Source: Chaetoderma sp. LZ-2023a (Eukaryota > Mollusca > Caudofoveata > Chaetodermatida > Chaetodermatidae). Taken from it: a DNA stretch of 64,000 bases. The notes under the pieces were generated by a model. That model worked only from the letters and a program-made list of their open reading frames with translations. It ran no database searches and was not told the origin of the DNA. A program made the position numbers and the translations under genes. Shown here piece after piece: positions 1 to 13,245 of the stretch. The stretch is from contig CM067360.1 in the NCBI GenBank assembly GCA_034401795.1, positions 52,380,858 through 52,444,857 on the forward strand. The letters are read 5' to 3'. Numbering within the stretch: position 1 is the first letter of the stretch; each line of letters begins with the position of its first letter.

Positions 1-640
1 TCGAATATTTCAAACCAAAAATGCTGTCGAAAGAAAAGACCATACCTAGTGAGATTATGACTATAGGGGTGCATACTGTTTTACCTGAAGACGGAACGGA
101 AGATTCCTGATGGATTGCTCCATCACCGCCTTATGTGATTCCTAATATGCTGAGTTGGTAGTTGCCGGCTTTATTTCTGCGGGCCTTCTGCTTTGCTTAA
201 TTCCTGTTAGTTGTTTTTAGAACAAGAATTAGTTTAGGCCGCAACTGGCCGATATCTACCTAGCTATTAGACCCAGCTGTCACGGAGAACGGATGCCCGA
301 GAACATCAATACTGTTGACAGCGCTCATACATGTTACTTAGTTGGATCTCTGAACTGGTTGAGAATCCAGACATTCCGCTTCGTAACCCCATGAAACATT
401 ACAAGACATGGTTTACATTTCACGAAAGCATTGTTAGTCCATATCTCCTATCGTTATGGTGGGGGTAAGAGAGACGAATGCACACCGTAAATGTCCTTCC
501 CGTAAGGGCGTGGCAGATCTAAATATCATGCCCAGACATTTTAACAGAATTCGGTGAGAATACGTTTCTCGCCCGTCACCGGGTCCTATGGAACCAACCA
601 TTTAACCTGTCGTTAGGCTTATATGCAAGTTGCCAGTTTT
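1..640 (+). repeat. Dispersed repeat family D, copy 1
   Basis: This stretch matches 54780-55375 in the same orientation over about 600 bp with many substitutions and small indels. Shared landmarks in order are a block reading GCGGGCCTTC, the phrase GTAACC.C..GAAACAT, GAGAGACGAAT, AAATGT..TTCCCGT, and GTCCTATGGAAC near the right end. No protein is recognisable in either copy. The left end may continue beyond the window. The type of element is unknown. Confidence 0.75.
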
Positions 641-3600
641 GCACTGCGGTGCGGGAGGATTGTCAGTAAATAAAATAATAATTAATACATGTATTTTCAC
701 AATACTTTTCTACATTGTCTTAAAGTGCTAACTACTAAGTATCCAAAGATACACGGGGAGGTGTATGTGATACCGCACACTAGCCATCACCGCTCGGAAA
801 CCCCTATAGTTTCCCAGAGTCGGATCAGCCCATGGTACGGATATGGACATCCAAACAATTAAGAAGCCACAAGGCTAAGAGGAATATGAAGAGAGACAAA
901 ATCCTGGAGTCATGAGTCTTACTGGAGTACGCGGCTATATTATGGCACTGCCGGAAGAGAAGAGTATATTACACAGTATGTAATGAAGAAAGTGTCTCTA
1001 ATCATTTTGAACCTATCCTATCGAGCTATAGGGTTAACATAGTTGTAGTACGGACAGCGACCTCTGTGAAAAATTGTTGGTGGCGGGAGAAAATGCTGCA
1101 TATATAAATGTTGCTGTATAGTGTTTCCTACATACACTGCAATTCTATATTTTCTATAGCTTAAGCAAAACAAGTTAACGGATGGCCACTGGCCATATAC
1201 ATACATAATCTAACCAGAACAAGCAATACGGTGTCAAACAATTAAGATATATATATATATTAATATAGGTTAATGAACCTACTATGGTGCGGTTAGCAAC
1301 ACATTGAAGATAATGATAATAACTATTAACAAATACAGAAATTATAACTATCGGTCCTAATACCGTCATGGTTCCTTTTAGTCATCAGAACCGTTATTAC
1401 GGATGCGAGATAGTTAACAAAACCCATATAGAGAAATAATCAAACTCTGGAGTATAGTTACTTGAATACTTGGTGGTCATTCCCAAGTTAGGCTACCGTG
1501 TCACTGAAATTGACACATCAATCGGTAGTCGACGTGAGATGATGCGCTTTCCGGAAGATGCACAGTTCCCGCAGGCTGGTTCCCGCAGGTTGGATTCCGT
1601 AAGCTGTTTTCCGCAAAAAAGAGTCCCGTAAGAACGTTCATGCCGGGGGAATGACATCACTCAGCATTGTAAACCTAATAGAGTGTCTAACGAGCAGTCA
1701 GCAAAAGATACGATAGTACTACGTGGTGAAGAAAGTTCCCATACACCGATGGCACGGATGGAAGGTATAAACAACCCGATCACTAGCGGGGGTTGTTAGA
1801 GGCAACTGAAGATACAAAACAAAGCTTCACGGTGCTGTGTACGTCAACCAGCTCTGAAGACGCACCGCGCAGAGTTTACTTGCTGCGCTTGAAAGTTGAA
1901 AGAATCTACACGATTGGTGCGGCGTCGTTTGAAATACCACTTTTAGGCGTGGCCGGCAGATCTGGCGAGTCATCCATCAAAGAACATCCTGCCTCTACAT
2001 CTGTAGACTCACATATTCAGGCCGCAAATGCCTCCCCGCAAGTTTGTGTTCCGAATGTAGATGTAGTATTCGTGAACGATTATCAAAAGTTCCAAATTAC
2101 TCCCGTAGATGGAGAGCTACACAATTGTTTTAGTGTGGTGGGTTGGAGACTGCACGCTATGGGATACAAATCCAACACATAGCGAAAGAAGACGTGTATC
2201 GCGCTTGATAGTAGTTGGTACAGCTCCAACCTGTTCTGCCCTGGCCGAGGATGCTCTCGATTACTAGATCGCTTTTCCTTTTTTACTCTCCGTGACGTCA
2301 CAGGCGCAGGCTTCATCCATTCATCGTCCGAGCAACAGCCAGTCAGCGCACAGCTAATAATAGCCTCGTCGAACGTTCTAGAACATTCTAGAAGCTTACG
2401 TCCACGTGGTTATGACGTCACGGCAATATTTTGAAGATAATCCTGGATAACACAGCCGTTTCTCCACCGATTTTGAAATGGCTTACAAATTTGGAAAGTC
2501 CGTCGAATTCTGGTCCTGATTAATGCCAGATTTCTACCGGAACAGACAATCAATAAGGATTACAGAGTAACAGCTCGGTACACTAAAAGCGCCATCCTAG
2601 CTAGGTCACAACTACGCGCTCCATAGAAACAGCGTCCCGGCGCGCACATCCGCATAATGCATTTTAACGAACTTAGTCGTTTTCCGACACGCTCTCTCTC
2701 CCATATGCCTATAGATGCTTATAGCCCTACCCAGAGCGGCGTGTTCAGGAAACGAATCCCAGACGGGCGGCGCGTACCCAGCTTAGCTGGTATGGCCGGT
2801 ACCCGACCGGTGGATCCGAACTACACTAGCCGTAGCTCATCTCCATTGCAACTGGTCTGACGTAGTAGATCTAGGATCTTTGAGCCCGTAATTGTGTCGA
2901 AGGCTCGTGCCATACACTGTCTGCGTCCACATCCAAGCAATGCTACCCAGCGTGCAATGCATTCCAGCATGTCATGCTCAGACTCCATAATTGCTGTAAC
3001 TATTGGACACCATATTCGTTGAGTCTATTGTCTATACAGGACAGTCTTTCTCGAAACTTATCTGCACGTGCAAATGGTCCTTTGGAAACCATCTCTGAAA
3101 TCGTAAGCATACACGTAGGACGTATTCACGGCACCCCAGTCGACGGCCTGCATTTCAATACTGCTCAGCGCAAGGTTGCCAATTTTCAGGATAAAATCCG
3201 AGAACTAAAATACGAGAGCACGTTCATATACTTTGACAATACTTTGCATGCCACTGGTTACTATCAATGACAGCAACAGCATCCAGTCAAATTATTGTCA
3301 ACATAATTAGTTGGTAATGCGATGAACATTTGAATGAGAATTGTTGCTGCAACAGCGTTCAATCTCTCTATACTTAAATAATCTGCATACTTTTCAGTCG
3401 ACATTCGCTACGGATTTGAAAAGCAATTTTACCGTAAGATGCCGATTAGTAAGGCATCAAACAACATTGTTGATTTATTAGCCACCCACACACATAATCA
3501 CTGTCTTACTATATATGTAGCGGAGCATAGGCCTATATACGCTTTCTCGCTAAGAATTAATGATTATCAAACAACGTGTACGTGTTGTTGACAAGTTTAA

Positions 3601-3743
3601 GTTCAATCTTTATTGACCCAGGCCTTACAACAGCATATGAGGCATATACAAATGAAATTAAAATGCTTGGCAGTAGTACCGGCACTGCATACATCAAAAC
3701 ATCTCATTCCAAAATTGCATTAATACATCGATATCCGTTGATG
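641..3743. other. No gene recognised
   Basis: Intergenic-looking DNA. Open frames at 1793-2182 (+, 129 codons) and 2974-3270 (+, 98 codons) have no motif I recognise and lack supporting context. A tract of GCAGG/CCGCA-like short repeats lies at 1560-1625. A short fragment at 3271-3310 resembles the hairpin core of repeat family A. I see nothing else. Confidence 0.5.
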
Positions 3744-4222
3744 TTATCGCACATGGGGAGCATCACTCGAGTTGAAATCTGTGGTCTTCTGTCGTGCATC
3801 CACAGGCCCATACATCTTTTCTTGAATGGAGTTGAGAGAAGCCCAAATATCCTCCATCAGCAGCTGATAACCTCTGCAATTTTGCAGGATATGCACTGTG
3901 GTGCTTCTCCACACGGACAAGCTAGAGATGTGACAAGGTAGAATCGCGTGTACATGTGCTGATTTATTCTGGCTGTGTCCAGTTCTCAGACGAAACAAAT
4001 ACTCACTTTTTCTAGTGTTGGCAGCTGATGGTATTATCTCAGAATGAATGTGGTGTTCTGTACCGTGACCTGATGATTGTCTTCATTGCTGTGTTCGGTC
4101 TGATTCTCTTCTTCACCCAGCTTTGCCTCCTCATTTCCTTGAACACCACAGTGTGACGGGGTCCACGGCAATGCTAGTCGAAAGCACTTGATGGTCTGCA
4201 ATATTTCTTCAAGATGTGACAC
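3744..4222 (-). pseudogene. Non-LTR retrotransposon RNase H and C-terminal tail, fragment
   Basis: Two minus-strand frames, 4222-4034 and 3998-3744, are separated by a frameshift. The first contains WTPSHCGVQGNEEA, which matches the conserved end of the RNase H domain of non-LTR retrotransposons (W.PSH.GI.GNE.AD; the D has become K). The second begins with RLRTGH and continues with an ILQNC-like block and an IW...L...YG pattern, as in the tail that follows RNase H in jockey/I/CR1-like polyproteins. The domain identity is inferred from these motifs. The upstream catalytic RNase H residues and the reverse transcriptase are absent here, so this is a dead 3' remnant. It ends next to an ATT microsatellite. 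Confidence 0.7.
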
Positions 4223-4223
4223 A

Positions 4224-4280
<57 letters not shown>
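4224..4280. repeat. (ATT)n microsatellite
   Basis: About 19 uninterrupted ATT units lie directly upstream (relative to its coding direction) of the RNase H fragment. Confidence 0.95.
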
Positions 4281-4283
<3 letters not shown>

Positions 4284-4763
4284 ATGTGTACAGGTATGGC
4301 TATTTCAGAGTTCATAAGCTGCAGTGTATGTGCTGTGTTATGCGCTATGTCGTGGGTTTCATTTCTTTGACAGCATGATGTACCTGCATATTGTGATCGG
4401 GACAAGCCAGTTGCATATAGCAAACCCTGGTGGAAGTATCGTTAAATATCTTTCAAACCGAAACATGTGTTCTATTTGTGAGTAAAGGTTTACGCGGCTT
4501 AACGTGGTTATGTCTTGCCCCCATGTACTAATAAACTGTTCTTGTAATGTGTCTAATGTGTTTTAAAAATTGATTAATATTGATGTTTTCTGAATTTATA
4601 ACATGCGCATTTCCTGTGGTAATCAAATGCTTCTTATAAGTTATATTCTTTATTTTTAAATTTAATGGAATGATTATTTTAACAATCTAGACAGATGTAA
4701 TACAGTGTAGAAGAACGTTTACTGTAGTCGGCATTAACTAGCTTTGCCTGGAATCAGACCATG

Positions 4764-5060
4764 TTAATTGCGCTGTATCGTTACAGGCAGTGGATACTTA
4801 CCTAGTTCTCCATAAGTCATTGCATTTAGTGTGTTACGTTTAAAGTTCAGTAGCATTTTGTGGAACTTAATTTGACACATTTCAATTAGATTCACTTTTT
4901 GTAACCCCCATACCTCAGAGGCATATGATAAATCAATGTTATCAATGTGTCGAAGAGAGTGCATTGCAGATCCACTGATCTTTGTAGTTCCTTTTCCTTT
5001 AATCGTCTTACTATTCCATGTATAGCTGTGGTCCCATGCTTCACATTTCTTTTTATGCAC
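4764..5060 (-). pseudogene. Non-LTR reverse transcriptase C-terminal fragment
   Basis: A 98-codon minus-strand frame contains SYASEVWGLQK followed by a FHKMLL segment and MTYGELGKYPL. This arrangement (LxYxSEVWG, then K..L......T....YGELGR.PL) is typical of the region just after the reverse transcriptase thumb in non-LTR retrotransposons. The catalytic palm is not present in the window. It comes from a different lineage or a different piece than the RNase H fragment 500 bp away, since the two cannot be joined in one frame or one order with confidence. Decayed fragment. Confidence 0.65.
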
Positions 5061-6399
5061 AGTATTAAATTCCCATTATATCATACGTGCTTACTCTCGC
5101 AGGGCTGGCTGACAAATACCTTTTTGCACGACTGGTTATTTTTGGTCGAGAAATCCTGGCCTTTACAGTCAATATACTAAACGATTATGGAGTCAAATAG
5201 TTACAACGATTATGGAATCAAGTCATTGCATATTGGGTAGCCGTGCACACTGAGTAGCATTGCGTAACTTGAACATAAATTAACAAGCATCTCATATTCC
5301 ATGCAAAAGTGTCTATATTTAATGCGACACGCGAAGCGTAATGATTTTACTTGCGTTCACACGTCTGTTAGCTGCTTTATCCTAAGTGATTTGTAGCATA
5401 GGAACAGGGTGGTGTGGGTTGGTGGTGGTAGGGGAAGTATGCAAGGGGTGATAGCATCCTAGATCCTTTCCCTCCCATGGTGTATCCCCCATATCATCCT
5501 CTAGGTTTTGGCCACCCCCACAGTTAGCCAACCATCAACACAAATTAGTTTCAACATATTGAGATACTCAAATGGTTGAGTTTTGATTATATACATTTCT
5601 ATAGAAGTACTGTGGCATGGCCTCAGTTGTGGCTTCTAGCTGGGTGATCCCGCCATATAGAATTTGGGTTGGCGGAGATTTAAATGGGGACTTCTGGATG
5701 GGGCATCATACCACTAAAAATGTCTAGCAACATCCATTCATGACCTTAGGAGACATGCATAACATTTTGAGACTAATTTCAACCAGTAACCCAACGAGCT
5801 GATCTGGCATGATTTTAGCGGCCATGCTTCCCTTCTGAATGGCACATTCCACGGAGAACAAATTCTGGCAAGCATGGTTTTGTGATGCATGGATGGTGGC
5901 AACTTAGTAGAGCGTAATTATAAGCAGTAACTTTACCAGCCGATCTCGCTCCTTTTTGGGGTGCCATTTGGTCGCCCCTCATTGCCACACCCACCAACAT
6001 CACCGTACCAGAAGACCATATCCTTGAATAGGGAGATAAAGAGAAGCTTTCGATGCCATTAAGGATTGGCAATCTTCCCAGCTGAGATCAACCCTCCGGG
6101 GACACGGTCTCCTTTCCGAGGGCGCAAGCATCTTGAAAATCTGCATGAATAATACAAAACATTATCTTCAGCCGGAGAAGTGTTTCTCCCTGTACTGTGA
6201 CCGTTGTGAAACTGAGATTCTGTAACTTTTGGTTTGAGAATGTTGCTACAGTGAAATACAGAGATCCATTTCCACCTATTCCTACCCATTGCTAGCTAAG
6301 AATGGCCCATTTGCCAAGTGCGTTTAAATCGATCTAGATCCTGATTTCAGACATCCATTTCCAAGCTAACGATAGGGTGTTGACCTTTGACGCAAGATA
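5061..6399. other. No gene recognised
   Basis: Unannotated DNA. A G/T-rich stretch lies at 5405-5450. Short reading frames on the minus strand at 5815-6289 show no known motif. Confidence 0.5.
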
Positions 6400-6660
6400 T
6401 ACGTGCCAAATTAGTTTCAAAATAGACAATATAATATTTATTAAATTGTTAATTCACCAGGCCTGCAATGGATGCATCCAGTTTTAGCTATGACCCAACC
6501 ATCTCTAGCTAAGCTCCACCCCCGCTTTGCATGGGTTGGAATCTATCGATCCATGCACTCTCTGAATCTGAGTTTCCAGTTACAGATTATCTATTGAATA
6601 TGTGGAACTAATTTTAATAGGTGTTGTTGCTGCCTATTTTCAATCACTAGGGGGTGGGGG
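6400..6660 (+). repeat. Family A fold-back MITE-like copy
   Basis: The copy contains the family landmarks ATCCAGTTTTAGCTATG, CTAGCTAAGCTCCACCC, GATCCATGCACTCTCTGAA and GTGTTGTTGCTG, in that order. An inverted fragment of the core (AAATTAGTTTCAAAAT) lies on its left. Confidence 0.8.
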
Positions 6661-8045
6661 CTGTGTTTGCTACTGCTGTTGCTGCTGCTACCGCTGCTGT
6701 TGATTCGGATATGGTATACGCTGATGCCGGTCTCTGAGACCACTGCAGTGCTGGATGCGAGATCGTGATATGCATTATTAAACCATATCTTAAAGCTTTA
6801 ACTTATGAAGCTTAATATCATACTTTTCCGTGATGAATACACCAGACACTTCTTTAACTTACTCGAGACGTCGGGGATCCACTGGTTAACCCGAGGCATG
6901 ATGACTCGAGGATTGTATATTCTGGAGAATGGTTGCCTTTCTTTATACACAGATTAATAATTACCAATCCAAGAACATTATGCGATTACTGATAGCGCAT
7001 AGCGAATATAGATTTATTATCCACACGTGTAAAACACGTCGGTGATTATGTAATCGCATTCGCCTATCTATCTGCCCGTCTGTCCATCTGTGCGTATGTC
7101 CGTCCATCCGTCACTGGAGCAACATCGGCTATGGCACTAGTGAGAACTTCCCTCTGTATGCATCTTAACGCTAGAACGATGTGCTCCTTTTAAACATGTC
7201 GCATTTAGTGAGACCTTTCAATGCTTCTTCTTCGGAAGTAAACGATTGTAGGTCATACAGACAGCCTCTTCAACCAAGGAAGGAGCATGGATGTCGTCTT
7301 GTTAGCAGGGTTGCATGCACTTTGGCCTAACCTGTCTAATAAAGAATTGGTATGCACTGTATGATCGATGTTTAACAAGGCGATATCGATTGAACTTGAG
7401 TCTCAATTATTAATCTTGGATCCATTCAGTTGCATTTGCATTTGCTTCACGTGCCACAAGGCTCGCAGACGCAGCCGGTGTACACTGCATGTGACCAAGC
7501 ATGGCGTGACTAAGTTACAATCAATCACTCCGACAGGCACTACGGGTGTTCCATTGTAGAATCTCTGAAATGCTGAAAGGAATATGATATATCTCATAAG
7601 GACGCGAAGTAGTCTACCATGGGATATGGTATGGTATGTATACCACTGATGGAATTAAGTGCTTAATTAATACTATGCGTTTGAGAGCATGAGCAAACTT
7701 ACTAATGAGGAACTTAAAACAGTTGTAAGACCAAATACTTGTCTCACGGATGCGATCCAGAAAATGAGTCGGAGACAAATTTGGATTACCCAACAATTAA
7801 ACACGTGTACCTCAGCCGTGTGGCACTTTTAAAGGAAAATGACGCGTCATGTACGGCGCAGTCAGAGATATGATGGTACGAAGCGTGCGAATTCAAAATC
7901 CATTCTTGATTGCTGCTCAGGGGAATGATTTAGTACAAGCAAATGTTTCTTATTCTTTGAACCAATATTTCTCAAATTTATGTGAGCAAATGATAGCATC
8001 GCTCGCCCTCTATTTGATCCGGATTATGTTGTCTCTTATGCTCTC
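6661..8045. other. No gene recognised
   Basis: An imperfect CTG/CTGTTG trinucleotide tract lies at 6668-6705 and a short CTGTCCATCTGT-like tract at 7070-7110. No gene is supported. A 63-codon frame at 7368-7559 has no recognisable motif. Confidence 0.5.
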
Positions 8046-8300
8046 CTATGAAGGAATCCAGTTTTAGCCATGCCCTAGCCATCTCTCTCTAAGCTCCACC
8101 TATGCTGTATCCGTGTTGTGAGCGATCAAACACTGAACTAGCTGAATCTCAATTCCAGAAAACTAGACAGATAAGCTGTTGAATATTTTGAATCTAATTT
8201 GATTGGATGCTGTTGATGTTGCATTGTGTTAAATACAAAGACACGCAATTCGAATTCATTTGGCTGGGTGATGTTTGCTCAATCTCTGTCAGTTATGATT
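8046..8300 (+). repeat. Family A fold-back MITE-like copy
   Basis: Same landmarks as other copies: GGAATCCAGTTTTAGCCATG, TCTAAGCTCCACC, TTCCAGAAAACTA and GTTGAATATTTTGAA, ending at the GCTGTTG core. A TGACGTCA-type segment follows. Confidence 0.8.
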
Positions 8301-8984
8301 GTGACGTCAGCATGCACGTGATACAATTGAATATGACGGTATACACGTGATTGGCAGATTCACCAAGTAGTACTGAGCTGCCGCATTCTATTTGGTTGAC
8401 TTCCATCACATGAACAAGAATACCACGTATCTGTTATTCATGAAGTTAAGTCTACCTGTACGCGCACGATAGCGCGTATCTCAGTCCCTATGCTCCGAGG
8501 CGTATGCTAATCGGCCGCGTGTACACACCATGGGAGTCCATATACAACTTGACTACATCTTATACACGCAAGCCAGTATCGAATTTCCTAGATTGACCGA
8601 AGTCGATGAGTTTATTCTTGACGATCGAGCTGACTGGCGCAGTGGCGCGTCAAGGAAATGGTGCACAATATATGGCCAACTATGCTTTGCGTTGTCAGAC
8701 ATGGCGTGGTCACCCGCCTCATGGTGAGCAGTTACGTCATACAGGTCGATCCCGTGGGACACAGGACTAACCAGGAACCACCTCACCCACAGACATCGGC
8801 TCTACAAGTTGTATATCATAGCCCGTTATTACTCAGGAGGCACAAACTTGTTTTTCATCGCATCGGAATTTCATAATCTTTCTGGTATATAGGTGGGAGT
8901 GGGGAACGCCTACTGTACTATCATCGAAATTGTCTCCTAGAATTGCTGTTCTCCCTTGACGTCCCTGTCTTCGAACATCAATGG

Positions 8985-9330
8985 TGGAATCCAGTTTTAG
9001 CTATGCCCCGCCCATCTCTATCTAAGCACCACCCGCACTTCCCGTGTTGGGATAGCTCGATCCCTAAACTGCCAGACTGTCAATTTCCAGAAAAATATAC
9101 AGGGAACGTTGTAAAACTAATTTGACTGGGTGCTGTTGCTCTCACAGCACGGTCAAATTAGTTTCAAATTATTCAACAGCATGTTTAAAAAATAGTAAAG
9201 GTATATTTTGGGTTAGGGTCAAACTGTGTTGGAACTTTCGTACAACAACGTTTAGTCCGTCCGTTATAAACGTATCTACGTCATTCAAGCCGTCATAGAT
9301 TATGACGTCCGCCATCTTATGCGGCGCGTA
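8985..9330 (+). repeat. Family A fold-back MITE-like copy, both arms of the core present
   Basis: This copy shows the family structure best. The core reads ACTAATTTGACTGGGTGC then TGTTGCTC, and after a few bases the inverse CACGGTCAAATTAGTTTC. The outer right part carries CGTACAACAACG and the ATGACGTCC block seen again near 15250 and 27550. Confidence 0.85.
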
Positions 9331-10350
9331 GTTGAGTATGGCGTCATATCAATGATGGATAAACAGGAAAGGTCCATTGTGTGAACGTGGGTGGTAGGCC
9401 TACTCAAATTAGTCTACCGCCTTTAAGTTTTATGGAAATAGTACGTGAGGACGCCATCACGCCATGTACGAAGTAGCCTTCTATTACAATGGCATCTCTA
9501 TTATGAGACCGAAATCGGGTGGCTTGTCATTCCGCCATAGGTTACTGTATTCACACGCCAATACAACCGCGTATCTGTCCCTCAAGTATATGATTAGGAT
9601 GGCATGGCTAAAATTGATTCTACCAATCTTCTTTTCCTTTTCTCTTACGCTATGCGTTTTCCCGAGAACTATTACTAAATAACGGGCGCGTCGCTGAAGG
9701 GGAGACAACTCTTACTACCTTTGCCACGACATAACCATTCGTATAGGCTAATGCCGGGTGAGGAGGCGATAAGGGTATATTTGCCCATTGATCGTAATTC
9801 TATGGACACAGTTCTGTTCATATGAGTTTCCTCATAGCAAATGCATAGACGGCAAATTAAGATAGTATTTTGAAACTCCTATGCTTTTATTTATTCGTGA
9901 GGAAATCGATCTATAATGACAACTCTGGGTTCTCTTTGAATTGATAATGCACGGGCGAGGAAGCAAACAGTAGAGGTAGATATTATTCGACTTAAACTAG
10001 GTGAATGTACTAGTGGGAAAGCTGCTGTTTGATTGGGGGCGGTCGTTCGTACGAGCATGTTTGCATGTGCATGTGTGCGTGTGCGCACGCTTGCGCTCGT
10101 CCATGTGTGTGAGCGAGTTTGTGAGCGCACGCGTACGCGAGTGTGCGTGTGGAACGTCTTTCTGCTTAGTAGAAAGAACTGTGGGTATCGCTAATAATTT
10201 TAGTACACCATACACGAACTGCAAATTTAACTCATTAAGCTCTTGCCACGTGATTTTGCAAATAGCCCGTGGATGTGCATAACTTACACTATTTCCTATT
10301 CTCACCTTTGATTGTACGTACTATGCATCACGGCGCCTGTAATTAGTAAC

Positions 10351-10354
<4 letters not shown>
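9331..10354. other. No gene recognised; GTGC-rich tract inside
   Basis: A GTGTGCGTGTGCGC-rich tract lies at about 10055-10155. No coding sequence is supported. Open frames on both strands across this tract are artefacts of the dinucleotide repeat. Confidence 0.5.
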
Positions 10355-10427
<73 letters not shown>

Positions 10428-10429
10428 TA

Positions 10430-10464
<35 letters not shown>
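10355..10464. repeat. Compound (AT)n (GCGT)n microsatellite
   Basis: About 70 bp of AT repeats are followed directly by about 34 bp of GCGT repeats. Confidence 0.95.
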
Positions 10465-10699
10465 AGTCGCTGTGCCAATACGCTGGTGATGCGTGTTTAA
10501 TTAGGTCAACTTGTCGTAAACACGTCTGGACATCAATGCCAAAGTTTGACCATCGGCAAACGAGAACATCTATGAAGCAGCGCGTCATGAGCGCGCATAT
10601 GATGGCTTCGTGTCACGACTGATTACGCCAATTACTGATTCTGCCAAATCAGCAGTGTAGAAGAGGTCACATAGACAGCCGCGCAACTATCAAAATGAA

Positions 10700-10960
10700 C
10701 ACCAATTGCAATACTAAGGTGTTCTGGCGTTTATTAACTTCCTTTGAAAATGGGTTCTTGGCATAGTACAGTTATAAAACCTGGAATACTCGTTTTAATT
10801 TGACATATGGCAAAGCTTAAAGGTGCATATTCACGGAGGCATGGGGAAAACATGTTAAAATTGTTTACTTTTAGGTGCGTAAATTTTCTTCTTAGATGAA
10901 GTTTCACTACATCTAAGTGCACAATATAAACCTCTAAAATATAAAATGTTAACCCTTTGT
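10700..10960. repeat. Family B AT-rich fold-back repeat, copy 1
   Basis: This copy shares AAAGGTGCATATTCACG, TACTCGTTTTA and CTACATCTAA.TGCACAAT with 26470-26745, and a related block with 56365-56610. The GGTGCATATTCA motif acts as an inverted end in the 26.5-kb copy. Confidence 0.65.
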
Positions 10961-11149
10961 ATTTTCAAATATTCTGGAGTGACCTTCACACCTATTGACA
11001 TATACCCAGCGCCGTTAAACATGCATTGCCGGTGAAAGCGCGTTGTAGATTCCAGGCCGATACGATGTCTACATATTTCACATTTTGTATTAGGATGTAT
11101 TATCGAAACAAGCGAGTTTCAACCTCAATGGATTTAGTACATGGGAGAA

Positions 11150-11405
11150 TTGAACTCTCAACACAATGGATGTATTAGATCTGTCACTCAAGTACCAGAC
11201 GTCATATTCAATCACGTCAGCATTGAGATCAAATAGTGTATAGCTCCGCTACGAAAATATCTGACACGAGTGACTTTGCTTTTTAATGAAATAATTTAGA
11301 TGAATTTACGAATTAATAAACATTGTTCTGAACATGTGGACTCCAATTTCACTGGCAGATGTTGCCGCCACATTGGTTTCAAAATAGTCAACAGCTTACC
11401 TGCAT
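11150..11405 (-). repeat. Family A fold-back MITE-like copy
   Basis: The copy contains the outer-arm landmarks GATCTGTCACTCAAGTA, GACGTCA, TATAGCTCCGCTACGAA and TTAATAAACATTGTTC, then a degraded core with TGGTTTCAAAATAGTCAA. Confidence 0.65.
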
Positions 11406-11685
11406 AGAACAGACAGAAGGCATGTGCAAATGGTGATTGAGAGTGCATTATAATATCAAGAGCATGCATACTTGATCTTGTCAACATTTATATACGATAC
11501 TGATCATTCATTCAAGTCAACCCGAGTACCTCTCCAAAATATTGAATTGTGACACTGTGCATGTGATACTATTAGGTGTAGATGGAACATATGAGACCAG
11601 AGAGTCAATTCTTATCTGGGCCAGGCTTAGTCATCGCATGCATTAGAAATGATGTAAAACAGTGATAGTTGACATCAATCTGAGG

Positions 11686-11770
11686 GGTGGGGTGGATGGG
11701 TGTGGGGTGGGGGTTGTGAGGGTGGGGTGGGCGGGGGGGGGGGGGGGGGTTGGGGGTTCACGAGAGGGGA
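11686..11770 (+). repeat. G-rich tract with a 17-base G run
   Basis: GGGTGGGGTGGG-type sequence surrounds an uninterrupted run of 17 G (11733-11749). Such sequence can form G-quadruplexes. It explains the proline-rich and glycine-rich open frames on the two strands here. Confidence 0.9.
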
Positions 11771-12965
11771 GGGAAAGTTGGAGGAACAACACTATGGGTG
11801 TTATAGCTAAAGATGAAGCAGGGTATGATGGTGTGTTTACTGGAGGGGGCAGATATATCTGTTTGCACGTATGATGCACACGTCTTAGGTGGTATGGGCA
11901 GCCATGACCCGGCATCGTGAAAACATATCATGCACATGAACGGCCCAGCTGAGGCCAGCTGTGTTCAGGCATGATAACTGCTTTACAGGGCAAAACAGCC
12001 ATGTACGGCGACATATGAGGTGTCGGAACTGTCGCTAGAAATAATTGCTGGTAACCTGGCAAGCTGAGAACGGTCAAAGGTAACATTTAAGCTCCTGGCC
12101 GCTGAACTACCCTTTCTCATTCTGATCGCATAAGAGCAAGAACGTTAGAGAGAGAGAGAGAGTAAGAGCCAGAGCTCTAATGGATAGCAAAATCGAGACA
12201 GCATAGCCGTCTTAAAGAAACTATATAACTTAGATGAAGGACAGGCCAACTGTGCGGAACAATTCTCTAAGAGAAGATAGACCGCTTTATTGAGGATGAC
12301 AATCAAAGTCCATTTGGTTAAAAGAAACAGGGATACAAGATCAATGGACGGACGGATAAGTGGAACAGCTGATCTAACTGAAAGGACAGGGATTTTCCCA
12401 TTCTAGTATTCTTTTTCTACGTGTCCTACGTGTCCTCGTCAACTTCTATCAATCCGATACTATAATCTCGAAGTGAACATTCCGTTGAGGAAAGCCTGGA
12501 CGGGCAGGACAAATTATACATGGACCGGGTGAATATTCTCTCAGAGGAACCCAACATAACGAAGTGGAATGTGGGTGGGTGGTGGGAGGGTGCACCGGGG
12601 GTCCCGGTTAATGCGCGGTAGACTAAGGGATGCCCTCTTCGTGGGCCCAGGTCCATTTGCAATGGCTTCTGCGCGAAGTAGAAAGTTCCCCTGTTGGAGA
12701 GGATCTTGTTTGGACGGCACAGTCGTTCTCTGAATGGGCAGGTCATGAAGAGCATAATATCCCCAACATATAGTACCGCCATTGCAATACTATTGTCTAA
12801 TAGTTCCATGAACCATTGGAAATCGTGTAATAGGTAATACATGTCATAATGGGGCACCGGTATATTAGCGTGGATAGATAGTGAGAACACGTTTACTCAG
12901 ATACCTGTACATCTGCGCCGTGTGTAGCAAGGTGAAGCCTGGTAGTGGTGATGCCATCAACATGT
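11771..12965. other. No gene recognised
   Basis: A 154-codon minus-strand open frame (12890-12426) has no motif I recognise, atypical composition for a conserved domain, and no homologous copy in the window. I treat it as unsupported. A short GA tract lies at 12145-12162. Confidence 0.4.
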
Positions 12966-13245
12966 GAATAGAGGAATCCAATCTGTCAGTCAAGTATATG
13001 ACGGTATGATCAAATAAGGAATTTTATGTTGCTACTACTTAATAACCATTATGTTCAATATTTAGAAACTAACTTGGCAGGACCCGGTTAAATTAGTTAC
13101 AAAATATCTGCTTAACTGTACAGTTTTCTGGAGATTGAGATACAGGAAGTTCAGGGTTGGATATATCCCTACACGGAGACCGCATGGCCGGAGCTTAATT
13201 AGAGATGGGCGGGTCATAGCTAAAATGGATTTACATCCATAGCGT
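12966..13245 (-). repeat. Family A fold-back MITE-like copy, nearly full length
   Basis: This copy has both outer ends. The left end reads GGAATCCAATCTGTCAG and the right end reads AGCTAAAATGGATTTA, close to inverse of GGAATCCAGTTTTAGC. The core is ACTAACTTGGCAGG then CCGGTTAAATTAG, shorter than in other copies. Confidence 0.8.

Noticed and set aside
1793..3270. Two plus frames sharing a PVDG..H phrase (1793-2182 and 2974-3270)
   Set aside because: Only a few residues agree and no DNA-level alignment supports homology.
12426..12890. 154-codon minus-strand frame
   Set aside because: No motif, no copy and no neighbouring gene signal; length is possible by chance in 64 kb.
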